A stretch of DNA of 64,000 nucleotides from Bin87 sp965219925 (GTDB taxonomy: Bacteria; Chloroflexota; Dehalococcoidia; Lucifugimonadales; UBA3495). Made by a program: the position numbers and the translations under genes. Location of the stretch: the NCBI GenBank assembly GCA_965219925.1, contig OZ244795.1:3658001-3722000 (forward strand), written 5' to 3'. Shown here piece after piece: positions 34,985-42,823 of this stretch. Position 1 is the first letter of the stretch. Each line of letters begins with the position of its first letter. Under the pieces are notes generated by a model. The model worked only from the letters and a program-made list of their open reading frames with translations, was not told where the DNA came from and searched no databases.

Positions 34985-35713
34985 ATGGTTGAATTGCAGT
35001 CGAACGCCAACCGGAACGCAGCCGGCAATGACGGGAACGCGGCGCTGGTTACCGAGGTAGTGAGTCGCGATTTCGGCCAGGGCGACAGCGCGGTGCGCGC
35101 GGTGGACGGCGTGTCGTTGAGCATCGGCAGCGGCGAATTCGTGGCGCTGGTGGGCCGTTCGGGATCGGGAAAGACGACGCTGCTGAACCTGCTGGCCGGG
35201 CTGGACCGGCCCTCTGACGGCAAGGTTTGGTTCGAAGGCCGCGAAATATCCCAACTGCCGGACAAAGAACTGGTGAAGCTGCGCCGGGAACGCTTGGGGT
35301 TTGTGTTCCAGTCGTTTGGATTGATACCCCTGCTGTCGGCGTTTGAGAACGTGGAGCTGCCCCTGCACATCAGCGGGGCATCGTGGCGCGAACGTCGGCG
35401 CAAGGCGAACGAGGCCCTGGACATGGTGGGATTGACCGGCCGGGTCGGGCATCGCCCCTATGAACTGTCGGGCGGCGAACAACAGCGCGTGGCGATTGCC
35501 CGGGCATTGGTGGCCGGTCCCGCGGTACTGTTCGCCGACGAGCCGACCGGTGAGCTGGACAGTGTTACCGCCCAAACCATCGGCAGGATCATGCGGGAGA
35601 TAGGCGCCAGCCGCGGCGTTACGGTGGTAACGGCCACCCACGACCTGATGCTGGCAGATATGGCGGACCGGCGCCTGCAAATGGCCGACGGGCGCATCCT
35701 CCCCGACGAATAA
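34985..35713 (+). CDS. ABC transporter ATP-binding protein, LolD/MacB type
   Basis: A 242-residue ATPase of normal size. It shows Walker A GRSGSGKTT, the Q-loop FVFQSFGLIPLLSAFENVELPL, signature LSGGEQQRVAIARAL, Walker B VLFADEPTGELD and H-loop ATHDLM. It begins 24 bases after the longer ATPase gene. Two different ATPases paired with two different permeases suggest an asymmetric exporter, or two exporters sharing one transcript. Confidence 0.92.
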   Translation: MVELQSNANRNAAGNDGNAALVTEVVSRDFGQGDSAVRAVDGVSLSIGSGEFVALVGRSGSGKTTLLNLLAGLDRPSDGKVWFEGREISQLPDKELVKLRRERLGFVFQSFGLIPLLSAFENVELPLHISGASWRERRRKANEALDMVGLTGRVGHRPYELSGGEQQRVAIARALVAGPAVLFADEPTGELDSVTAQTIGRIMREIGASRGVTVVTATHDLMLADMADRRLQMADGRILPDE

Positions 35714-35748
35714 CCGCCGAGGGACGGTTACCGGCGCGCGCCGCGACC

Positions 35749-36056
35749 TGTCATTGCGAGGAGCGCAGCCGCTCATGGTGAGCCTGTCGAACCACGTGGC
35801 AATCTCGTTGCGGTTGAACATACGTCGGCAAACCACCATTGCTACGGCGACGAGATTGCCACCCCCGTATCAAGTACGGGGTCGCAATGACAGATTAAAG
35901 TGGGTACGCGTGGCACGCAGGGCCTTTCGATGCTCCCTCTCCCCTTGTGGGAGAGGGCTGGGGTGAGGGGTATAGTCTGCCGCAGGATAGTTCCCTATCT
36001 CACACCTTCACCCTCACCCTAACCCTCTCCCATCAAGGGAGAGGGGATTTCTTGTA
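35749..36056. repeat. Intergenic hairpin repeats after the exporter operon
   Basis: Two repeat families lie here. The first is an inverted pair of the TGTCATTGCGAGG family (35749-35893), including a GGTGAGCCTGTCGAACCACG insert and the palindrome CCCCGTATCAAGTACGGGG at 35863. The second is a CCTCTCCCCTTGTGGGAGAGG unit followed by its inverse, CTCTCCCATCAAGGGAGAGG (35936-36048). No gene is present between 35714 and 36168. Confidence 0.7.
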
Positions 36057-36168
36057 AAACCGAAAGGCCCTGGCGTGGCACGCGCGTCAGATTGCCGTAT
36101 ATGGTGAGGCGTGTTATATTTCCGATGTAAACAAAGTATCAGCCAAGTAGATATTACTGGAGATTTGA

Positions 36169-36354
36169 ATGGCTTACGTAACCCCACGTGAAGGGGAAAC
36201 CCCAGAGAGTTTGGTGAACCGTTTTCGCGCATCGGTGCAACACGCCGGCATACTGCGCGAGTTGAAGGACCGCCGGTTTTTCCGGTCGAAGGCCCAGAAG
36301 GAACGACTGGCCGCCCAGCGCGCGGCCCGACGTCGGCGCCGGCAACGCCGGTAG
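36169..36354 (+). CDS. rpsU: 30S ribosomal protein S21
   Basis: A 61-residue protein with the bS21 pattern: PREGETPESLVNRFRASVQHAGILRELKDRRFF, then SKAQKERLAAQRAARRRRRQRR, the basic tail. bS21 helps 16S rRNA pair with the mRNA ribosome site. A GGAG lies about 7 bases before the ATG. Length is normal. Confidence 0.93.
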   Translation: MAYVTPREGETPESLVNRFRASVQHAGILRELKDRRFFRSKAQKERLAAQRAARRRRRQRR

Positions 36355-36355
36355 G

Positions 36356-36374
36356 CCGACCGCTTTGGGTCGGT
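36356..36374 (+). terminator. Possible terminator hairpin after rpsU
   Basis: CCGACC and GGGTCGG can pair around a 5-base loop directly after the rpsU stop. No T run follows, so the call is weak. Between here and 36596 I see no gene, only a further CCCTCG/CGAGGG inverted pair near 36391-36424. Confidence 0.3.
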
Positions 36375-36596
36375 GGGATTTACCCTCGATCCGGAGTTGA
36401 CGCAGACGGAGCGACGCCGAGGGTTGGCGGGATGCGGTGGCCGAACGCCGGCGCGAGGTCAGAATTCGCAACGCCGGCATCAAATTGACCGGCGCATGGC
36501 CGGATGCTAAAATCGGGACTGTTGGCAAATTTTCAGGGAGCGCTAGCCCGGCTATCAAGCCGCCGGCGGCGCCCCGTTCAATGAAGGAGGGCAGCC

Positions 36597-36941
36597 TTGC
36601 CTCGCTACGATTATCGGTGTACCAATTGCGAGACGGAGTTTGAACTGGTGCAAACGTTCAGCGAGGCCGGCTCAGGCGACTGCCCATCGTGCGGTGGCGC
36701 CGGTCAGCGGGTGTTTCACGCGGTGCCGGTGATCTACAAGGGCAGCGGCTTTTATACCACCGATTACGGCCGGCCCAAGCGCCCGGCAGAGGGCAAGGAA
36801 GCCGATTCAGGGGCATCGTCCAACGGCAGCAGCGAGGGCGGCGATTCCTCTTCCAGCGGCAGCAGCACGGAAAAGAGCGAATCATCGTCAGGATCGGAAT
36901 CGGCAGCCCCGGCGGCAGCCGGCGGCGGAGATTCGCCGTAG
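36597..36941 (+). CDS. FmdB-family zinc ribbon protein
   Basis: A 114-residue protein started at TTG 36597, just after GGAGGGCAGCC. The N-terminal 42 residues form the FmdB regulatory zinc ribbon, with RYDYRCTNCETEFELVQTF and DCPSCGGAGQRVFH providing two CxxC pairs. The remainder is a Ser/Gly/Glu-rich low-complexity tail. These proteins are common beside small housekeeping genes and lack a settled function. Confidence 0.88.
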   Translation: MPRYDYRCTNCETEFELVQTFSEAGSGDCPSCGGAGQRVFHAVPVIYKGSGFYTTDYGRPKRPAEGKEADSGASSNGSSEGGDSSSSGSSTEKSESSSGSESAAPAAAGGGDSP

Positions 36942-36972
36942 CGGGTTCCGGCCTCGGTCACACTGTTCCGAT

Positions 36973-37012
36973 AAAGGCCGCCCCGTTTGGGTGCGGCTTT
37001 TTCTTTGCCGTC
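36973..37012 (+). terminator. Rho-independent terminator after the zinc-ribbon gene
   Basis: GGCCGCCCCGTTTGGGTGCGGC forms a GC-rich stem with a GTTT loop and is followed by TTTTTCTTTG. It lies 30 bases after the stop codon at 36941 and just before dtd. Confidence 0.7.
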
Positions 37013-37073
37013 TCGGTCCAATAGCAATTCGAGCCGATTGGGACACAGCCAGACAGCAGGACAGGTATTCGGT

Positions 37074-37538
37074 ATGCGAGCGTTGATTCAGAGGGTTACT
37101 TGCGCGTCGGTAAGCATCGAGGGGGAGGCGGTCGGCAGCATCGGCGCGGGATTGGTGGTGCTGCTGGGCGTGGCCGCCGGCGACGACGAGGCGGATGCAA
37201 GGTATCTGGTGGGCAAGACGGCGAATCTTCGCATCTTTGCCGACGACGAAGGACGGTTCAACCGGTCGGCGCTGGACGTGGCCGCCGAGTTACTGGTGGT
37301 GTCGCAGTTTACGCTGTACGCGGACACGCGGCGCGGCAGGAGGCCCGATTTCACGCGGGCCGCTGAACCCGATGACGCCCGGAGGCTCTACGGGCGAGCG
37401 GTGGAAATGTTCCGTGAGACGGGGTTGACGGTGGCGACCGGGGAGTTCCAGGCGTACATGCAGGTGCGGTTGCAGAACGATGGGCCAGTTACGCTCATGC
37501 TGGACAGTGGGGATCGCGACCGGCCACGGCGGGGATGA
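37074..37538 (+). CDS. dtd: D-aminoacyl-tRNA deacylase
   Basis: A 154-residue DTD that removes D-amino acids wrongly attached to tRNA. It has the family start MRALIQRVTCASVSIEG, the SQFTLYADTRRGRRPDF motif with the SQxT signature, and the Gly-cisPro gate NDGPVTLMLDS near the C-terminus. I place the start at ATG 37074, which matches the usual length. Confidence 0.95.
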   Translation: MRALIQRVTCASVSIEGEAVGSIGAGLVVLLGVAAGDDEADARYLVGKTANLRIFADDEGRFNRSALDVAAELLVVSQFTLYADTRRGRRPDFTRAAEPDDARRLYGRAVEMFRETGLTVATGEFQAYMQVRLQNDGPVTLMLDSGDRDRPRRG

Positions 37539-37559
37539 CAAGGGTAGGTAACTTCTGCA

Positions 37560-37605
37560 ATGTCCCCTCTCCCTTGATGGGAGAGGGCTAGGGTGAGGGT
37601 GAAAA
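37560..37605. repeat. CCCTCTCCC hairpin repeat
   Basis: CCCCTCTCCCTTGATGGGAGAGGG hairpin followed by CTAGGGTGAGGGTG, after dtd. Related units occur at 35936-36048, 38543-38580, 39536-39577, 39656-39697 and 54783-54812. Confidence 0.6.
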
Positions 37606-37674
37606 CCTCCTGCAAAACATCCATACATACCCCTGTCAGCGCCGTCACGGGGAGACGGGTCGATGGCCGGTGGA

Positions 37675-38205
37675 TCAGCGGTGCCAGCCCATGCCCTTGT
37701 ACATGCCGCGCAGGAAGGCAATCTGGCCGCCATGCGAGATGCAATCCCAGGTCATCTGGCCGAGAGCGGCGGCCACGGTGCGGGGCTCTGAAACCGGCGG
37801 GATGATTTTGGCCTGCTGCATTTGGGCTTCGGTCAGCGACGGCAGGTACTCGCGGAGGGCGGCGCGCACCTGCTCAAAGTAGTCCATCTGGACGGAACGG
37901 GCCGGCGGCTGCCAGTCGCGAACCATATGATGCGTCCAGCCCAGACCACGATTCTCACCGTCTGCCGGCAGGCTGAAATGCCGTTCCCAATTTTGCGAAT
38001 CCCAGGTTTGCGGAAGGTCACGCAGGCGGGTATGGATAAAGGAATCGATGACGCGGGACAGGTGCCAGAGAATCCAGGCGACGGAGTTGCAGTCGTCCGC
38101 CGGGATGCGATGGAACTCATCATCGGTCAGGTCTTTGAGCGCCAGGTCGATGGTGTTGAAGTTATTTTCCAGAGCGGAGATCAGGCCGTCAGCAGCAGCA
38201 GACAT
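37675..38205 (-). CDS. DinB family protein
   Basis: A 176-residue four-helix-bundle protein of the DinB/YfiT metal-binding superfamily. The expected histidine ligands appear in SVAWILWHLSRVIDSF near residue 47, in GWTHHMVRDW, and in WDCISHGGQIAFLRGMYKG near residue 158. Members include bacillithiol and mycothiol S-transferases and many uncharacterised proteins. The substrate is unknown. Confidence 0.88.
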   Translation of the reverse strand: MSAAADGLISALENNFNTIDLALKDLTDDEFHRIPADDCNSVAWILWHLSRVIDSFIHTRLRDLPQTWDSQNWERHFSLPADGENRGLGWTHHMVRDWQPPARSVQMDYFEQVRAALREYLPSLTEAQMQQAKIIPPVSEPRTVAAALGQMTWDCISHGGQIAFLRGMYKGMGWHR

Positions 38206-38269
38206 ATCGAGCGCCTCCTTTCCTGTGGGCGGTGGGTTGTGCAGTAGTTACAGTGAGTATACAACCCTC

Positions 38270-38640
38270 ACGCTATCGCTATCCCGGGGGACGGTGCAGG
38301 GACCGTTCAAAGTCGTCCGACCTCCGCTCATGGTGAGCTTGTCGAACCATCGGCAACCGTCCTTCGACAGGCTCAGGACGAGCGGGGGTGGGGGCGTTGA
38401 GCCTTGTCATTGCGAGCGCAGCGTGGCAATCTCGATGAGGTGGCGCAATGGCAGGGGGTTTGCACCGGGATTGCCACGTCGCTGACGCTCCTCGCAATGA
38501 CAGGTGGGTGAGGTCTTTCGACAGGCATGGATGCGGGGGGTTCACCCTCACCCAACCCTCTCCCATCAAGGGAGTGGGGGTTCGGACGAGATTGCCACGT
38601 CGCTACGCTCGCGGGGCTATCCCATCAGCAATAGACGCCG
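38270..38640. repeat. Repeat-rich intergenic region before the channel gene
   Basis: Contains GGTGAGCTTGTCGAACCATCGG and its inverse GGTTCGACAGG-type sequence, an inverted pair of the TCATTGCGAGCGCAGCG family (38403-38505), and a CCCTCTCCCATCAAGGGAG unit (38560-38580). No gene is seen. Confidence 0.65.
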
Positions 38641-38652
38641 TAATATAGCACC

Positions 38653-39468
38653 ATGAGACGAGTGGTACATTTTTCCGGGCGGCTGGTTGACTCAACCTGG
38701 TTCGAATACTTTATTATCGCCGTTATCGTGGCCAACGGCATCCTGCTTGGGCTGGAGACTTCCCCCGCGCTGAGCCGGATTTACGGAACCTGGATGCACC
38801 TGGGCAATCAGGTTGCCCTGGGCATATTCATCGCTGAAGCCGGGCTAAAAATGCTGGCCCGGTGGCCCCGCTTCCTGAGTTACTTCCAGGACGGCTGGAA
38901 TATCTTTGACTTCCTGGTGATCGTTTTTGCGCTGATTCCGGCCACCGGCCAGTTCGCCATGATTGCTCGCCTGGCGCGGCTGCTGCGGGTGGTGCGGCTC
39001 ATATCCGCCATCAAAGACTTGCGGCTGATTGTCGCGGCGCTGGTGCGCTCCATCCCCAGCGTAGGCCACGTCATCATGCTGATGAGCATCGTGGTGTACA
39101 TCTACGCCGTGATGGGCTACCACCTCTTTCACGAACACGACCCGGCCAACTGGCGAAGCCTGGGCATATCCGTGCTGACCCTTTTCAACATCATAACCCT
39201 GGAAGGCTGGACGGACATAATGTACACCGCCATGCAGCAGCACCCGTTAGCCTGGATCTATTTCGTCAGCTTCGTGATCGTAGGGACCTTCGTAGTAATT
39301 AACTTGTTCATCGCCATAATCATCAACAACCTGGACGAAGCCAAACTTGAGCGGGCGCGGGATTTGGAAGCCCCCGCATCCCGAGCAGAGTTGCTGCAGG
39401 AAATCCGAGCCACCCAAGCCGCCCTACAAAGACTGGAACAACGGCTGAACGATGAGGACAGGGGATGA
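38653..39468 (+). CDS. Voltage-gated cation channel, single-domain (NaChBac/CavMr type)
   Basis: A 271-residue six-TM channel subunit; four would assemble into a channel. S1 begins near residue 18, and S4 carries RLARLLRVVRL with repeated arginines (106-115). The pore helix is VLTLFNIITLEGWTDIMYTAM. The selectivity filter is T182-L-E-G-W-T-D188. S6 reads VINLFIAIIINNLDEA. The C-terminal tail (about 230-270) is a predicted coiled coil, as in other bacterial Nav-type channels. Gly at filter position 4 and Asp at position 7 resemble the Ca2+-selective CavMr type more than NaChBac (LESW). Ion preference is inferred. Confidence 0.9.
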   Translation: MRRVVHFSGRLVDSTWFEYFIIAVIVANGILLGLETSPALSRIYGTWMHLGNQVALGIFIAEAGLKMLARWPRFLSYFQDGWNIFDFLVIVFALIPATGQFAMIARLARLLRVVRLISAIKDLRLIVAALVRSIPSVGHVIMLMSIVVYIYAVMGYHLFHEHDPANWRSLGISVLTLFNIITLEGWTDIMYTAMQQHPLAWIYFVSFVIVGTFVVINLFIAIIINNLDEAKLERARDLEAPASRAELLQEIRATQAALQRLEQRLNDEDRG

Positions 39469-39479
39469 CGGGATGGGGG

Positions 39480-39697
39480 CGACGAGATTGCCACGTCGCT
39501 ACCGCTCCTCGCAATGACAGAGGGGTGGCGAATTTCACCCTCACCCCAACCCTCTCCCATCAAGGGAGAGGGGGACGGGCCCGGGTTGGCGGGAGTGGGA
39601 TGTCATCGGGATTGCCACGTCGCTACCGCTCCTCGCAATGACAGGTGGGTACGCCCCTCACCCCCGGCCCCTCTCCTACCGGGAGAGGGGGTAGGGG
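39480..39697. repeat. Repeat cluster after the channel gene
   Basis: Two near-identical right arms GATTGCCACGTCGCTACCGC + TCCTCGCAATGACAG (39486-39521 and 39608-39643) alternate with two CCCTCTCCCA/CCCCTCTCC hairpin units (39536-39577 and 39656-39697). No gene is present. Confidence 0.7.
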
Positions 39698-39700
39698 TTG

Positions 39701-40801
39701 CTAGTCGAACATGATGGCGCCGCGGCCGATTTCACCCCTATCGAGGTCGGCGTAGGCTTCGTTGACCTGGTCCAGGGTGTAATGGCGCACAACCAGGTCA
39801 TCCAGGTTCAACTTGCCGGACTGGTACAGGTCGACCATGACGGGCATGTCGGTTCGGGAGCGAGCCGAGCCGTAGTAGGAACCACGCAAAGTCTTTTCGT
39901 TACGCACCAGGTCAACGGCGTTGATGGGGGCTTCCTGGCCCCAGGGAGCGATACCGACGACCGTTACAATGCCACGTTTGCCGGCCATGTCGTAGGCGGC
40001 CTTGGTGGTGTCGGCGCTGCCGAACACCTCGAAAGTATAGTCGGCGCCGCGCCCGCCGGTGAGTTCGCGCACCTGGCGCACCGGGTCCTGGTCGGCGGCA
40101 TTGACCGTGTGGGTGGCTCCGAAACGCATGGCGAATTCCAACTGCGCCTCGCGGATGTCAACGGCGATAATCTGGCCGGCGCTGGCGAGGGCGGCGCCCA
40201 TGATGACGTTGAGGCCCACGCCTCCGCAACCAATGACGGCCACCGTGCTGCCGGCCTTGATCTCGGCGCTGTACAGGGCGGCGCCGACGCCGGTGGTGAC
40301 CGAGCAGCCGATCATGGCGGCCTTGTCCATCGGCACCGGGCTGGTCATGGGCACGACGCCGGTTTCAGGAATAACGGCGTATTCGGCGAAGCAGGCCACC
40401 TTCCCCATGTGGTGGATATCCTTGCCATCGGCATGGAGCCGGGTGGTGCCGTCGAGCATGTTGGCGCCGGTGGCTCCGTGGAGATCGCAGAGGTTGCTAT
40501 GTCCCTCAAGACAGGAGCGGCAGCGTCCGCAGGCCGGCACGAAGGACAGTATGACCTGATCTCCTTCCTGCGCGAGCGTAACGCCGGGGCCGGTCTGGAC
40601 AACGGTGCCGGCGCCCTCGTGTCCCAGCACGACCGGAATGGCAATGGGTGCGTCGCCGTGCATGAAATGTCGGTCGCTGCGGCAGATACCGGCCGAACCG
40701 ATCTTGACCAGGACCTCGCCGGCCTTGGGTTCGTCGAGGTCAACCTCGCAGATATCCAACGGCTGGCCAACTTCCCACAAAACAGCAGCTTTTACCTTCA
40801 A
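39701..40801 (-). CDS. Zn-dependent alcohol dehydrogenase
   Basis: A 366-residue medium-chain dehydrogenase. The catalytic zinc ligands are visible in GSAGICRSDRHFMHG (Cys) and LGHEGAGTV (His-Glu). The structural zinc site is CGRCRSCLEGHSNLC with four cysteines. The Rossmann motif is VAVIGCGGVGLNVI. GADYTFEVFGSADT and RGSYYGSAR fit the class III/Rxyl_3153-like branch. NAD(P)-dependent oxidation of an alcohol or aldehyde-thiol adduct is expected. The substrate is not known. Confidence 0.93.
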   Translation of the reverse strand: MKVKAAVLWEVGQPLDICEVDLDEPKAGEVLVKIGSAGICRSDRHFMHGDAPIAIPVVLGHEGAGTVVQTGPGVTLAQEGDQVILSFVPACGRCRSCLEGHSNLCDLHGATGANMLDGTTRLHADGKDIHHMGKVACFAEYAVIPETGVVPMTSPVPMDKAAMIGCSVTTGVGAALYSAEIKAGSTVAVIGCGGVGLNVIMGAALASAGQIIAVDIREAQLEFAMRFGATHTVNAADQDPVRQVRELTGGRGADYTFEVFGSADTTKAAYDMAGKRGIVTVVGIAPWGQEAPINAVDLVRNEKTLRGSYYGSARSRTDMPVMVDLYQSGKLNLDDLVVRHYTLDQVNEAYADLDRGEIGRGAIMFD

Positions 40802-40923
40802 AATGTTCCCTCCTCACGGGTGGCAGCGCGGTGAATCGTTCCGATGCCGCGCTGAGTGATTGTCGCCGGCCCATTGTAGATTACCAGGCGCAATACCGCC
40901 ATAGCCGGGCGGTCTCACGCTAA

Positions 40924-41075
40924 TCTGTCATTGCGACCCCGTACTCGATGCGGGGGTTGGCAATCTCGTCGCCGTAGTAACGGCGGTTCGTCGACGTGTG
41001 TTGAACCTCAACGGGATTGCCACGTGGTTCGACAGGCTCACCATGAGCGGCTGCGCTCCTCGCAATGACAGTAAA
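40924..41075. repeat. Inverted dispersed repeat (TGTCATTGCGA family)
   Basis: The left arm (CTGTCATTGCGACCCCG at 40925) and the right arm (GCTCCTCGCAATGACAG near 41054-41071) are inverted. Inside is the palindrome CCCCGTACTCGATGCGGGG (40937-40955) and the GGTTCGACAGGCTCACCATG insert. The copy at 41594-41728 has the same internal spacer, CGTCGCCGTAGTAA. Confidence 0.75.
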
Positions 41076-41159
41076 GGCTCAGGATGAGCGGGGGAGGGGA
41101 CGGTTTTTACCTGGATGGAACAGGATGAACGGGATGGACAGGATTTGAGTGTGGGGATG

Positions 41160-41515
41160 TTGGGGATGGCGGCTCCTTTTGGTCAGGTGGTTGGGTTTTG
41201 CGTGGTGTTGCGGGTGGTCAGGTGGGTGGTGGTGGGTTGTTGGGATTCGCCAGAGGTTTCGGGTCGTTGTCAGCCCCACGGCCGGGGGATTACGCAAGAT
41301 TTAGCCCCTGTTTCCGTGCCCTGCGACCGGCGGTGAGGCCGGGTCGCAGCACGCAGCGTAGTGGCGTCCGCTGTGGCAGATGGGACTGCGCAGATGAAGC
41401 AATAGACTGCGGCAGTCCGGCATCATGCCGGTTTGCGATTTTGATGCTGACGGGTGGCCGTCGACCTGAAACCTCTGGCGAAGGTGTGGTTGATGTTGAT
41501 TGACGAGTTTTAACC
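41160..41515 (+). repeat. Structured ~360-bp repeat element, copy B
   Basis: It carries TGGTCAGG twice (41179, 41216), then a stem arm at 41246-41266 with CCAGAGGTTTC. The matching arm is at 41462-41482 (GAAACCTCTGG); 20 of 21 bases pair. Inside are GGCCGGGGGATTACGCAAG, a GACCGGCGGTGAGGCCGGGTC hairpin and GCCGGTTTGCGATT. It ends with GACGAGTTTTAACCTGACA. Copy A (21764-22130, opposite strand) keeps the order and the stem but with a different stem sequence. No ORF is conserved. Confidence 0.65.
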
Positions 41516-41589
41516 TGACAGGGTTGATGATAGGGGAGTGATTTACGAGGGCGCAAGGGGGTGGGTGTCAGGGCCTTTTCGGTTTTCCC

Positions 41590-41769
41590 GGTTTTGTCAT
41601 TGCGAGCGCAGCGTGGCAATCTCGTCGCCGTAGTAATGGTGATTTGCTGACGTGTGCTCAACCTCAACGAGATTGCCACGTGGTTCGACAGGCTCACCAT
41701 GAGCGGCTGCGCTCCTCGCAATGACAGTAAGGGCTTACCATGAGCGGCTGCGCTCCTCGCAATGACAAC
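41590..41769. repeat. Inverted dispersed repeat plus extra arm
   Basis: An inverted pair (TTGTCATTGCGAGCGCAGCG at 41596 to GCTCCTCGCAATGACAG near 41728) is followed at 41735-41766 by a further partial right arm. The array ends 22 bases downstream of the dppC-like stop codon on the reverse strand. Confidence 0.7.
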
Positions 41770-41790
41770 CGAAGACGGACGTTACGGCGG

Positions 41791-42732
41791 CTATACCTGC
41801 CGCTGCTTCGGGTCCAGGCGGTCGCGGAGCCAATCGCCCAGCAGGTTCATGCTGAGCACGACCAGCATGATAGCCATTCCCGGCAGCAGGGATACCCACC
41901 ATCCTCCGGACGAGGCAACCAGGTCGCGGCCGTCGGCAACCATCAATCCCCAGGCCGGGTTGGGACGGGGTACGCCGGCGCCCAGGAAACTGAGCGTGCT
42001 TTCGAGGATGATTACGAAACCCACTTGCAGGGTGGCCAGGACCACCAGGCTGTTGAATACGTTGGGCAGTATGTGACGGAACATGATGCGCCGGTGGGTG
42101 GATCCGGCCACCTGAGACCTGGCAACAAAATCCTGCACGCGCACCGACAACGTTTCGCCTCTGGCGAGCCGGGCATAACGGGACCAAAGCAGGACTACGA
42201 TGACTCCGATTACGGTGGACGTGCGTGGCCCCAGGGCGGCCACCAGCACCAGGCCCAGCAGGATGATGGGGATGGACAGTGAGATGTCCACCAGTCGCAT
42301 TATCAGAGCGTCGACCCAGCCTCCCCAGTAACCGGCGATGATACCCAGAGAGGTGCCGATGACGCCGCTGAATACGATGGCGATGGCAGCGATGATTACG
42401 GAAATGCGGCTGCCGTAAATAATGCGGGTAAGGATGTCGCGGCCGACTTTATCCGTACCGAGGATGTGTTCGCTGGACCCGCCCGCCTGCCACATCGGCG
42501 GTTCAAGCCGGTCACCCAGGCTTCCCCGGGTGGGATGGTGCGGGGCGATCTGTTCGGCGAAGATGGCAGGAAAAACCAGAACAATGAGAAGGACAAGGAT
42601 GGGAAAGATCGGCAATCGCCGGGTCTCTCCCCAATAGCGGGAGGCTCGGGATTGCTCCGCCCCGGCGCCATCAGCCTCGGTTTGTCCCTCCACGATAACT
42701 GGCGCCGGGCTGGTGCGGTCTTCGGTTGCCAT
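41791..42732 (-). CDS. ABC importer permease, DppC-like (cassette 1)
   Basis: A 313-residue permease of the dipeptide/oligopeptide/nickel DppC family, with an N-terminal TM, a five-TM core and the EAA motif region (RSQVAGSTHRRIMFRHILPNVFNSLVVLATL). It pairs with the DppB-like gene upstream. The C-terminal DWLRDRLDPKQRQV is identical to that of cassette 2, so the cassettes are recent duplicates here. No ATP-binding gene is next to it. Confidence 0.92.
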   Translation of the reverse strand: MATEDRTSPAPVIVEGQTEADGAGAEQSRASRYWGETRRLPIFPILVLLIVLVFPAIFAEQIAPHHPTRGSLGDRLEPPMWQAGGSSEHILGTDKVGRDILTRIIYGSRISVIIAAIAIVFSGVIGTSLGIIAGYWGGWVDALIMRLVDISLSIPIILLGLVLVAALGPRTSTVIGVIVVLLWSRYARLARGETLSVRVQDFVARSQVAGSTHRRIMFRHILPNVFNSLVVLATLQVGFVIILESTLSFLGAGVPRPNPAWGLMVADGRDLVASSGGWWVSLLPGMAIMLVVLSMNLLGDWLRDRLDPKQRQV

Positions 42733-42823
42733 ATTCTAGGCTCTCCTGTTCAAGCGGTCCGGCTGTGAGATCGTGGATCCGGGTTGCTGTCGGCGGACAC
42801 GGTATGTATGCAAGCGGTGTGGT

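Noticed and set aside
39480..39697. Possible CRISPR array
   Set aside because: The repeated units are inverted hairpins of two families with irregular spacing, with no equal-length spacers and no cas genes nearby.
41290..41721. A 143-codon minus-strand ORF
   Set aside because: It runs through the dispersed repeats and the structured element; its translation is repeat sequence.
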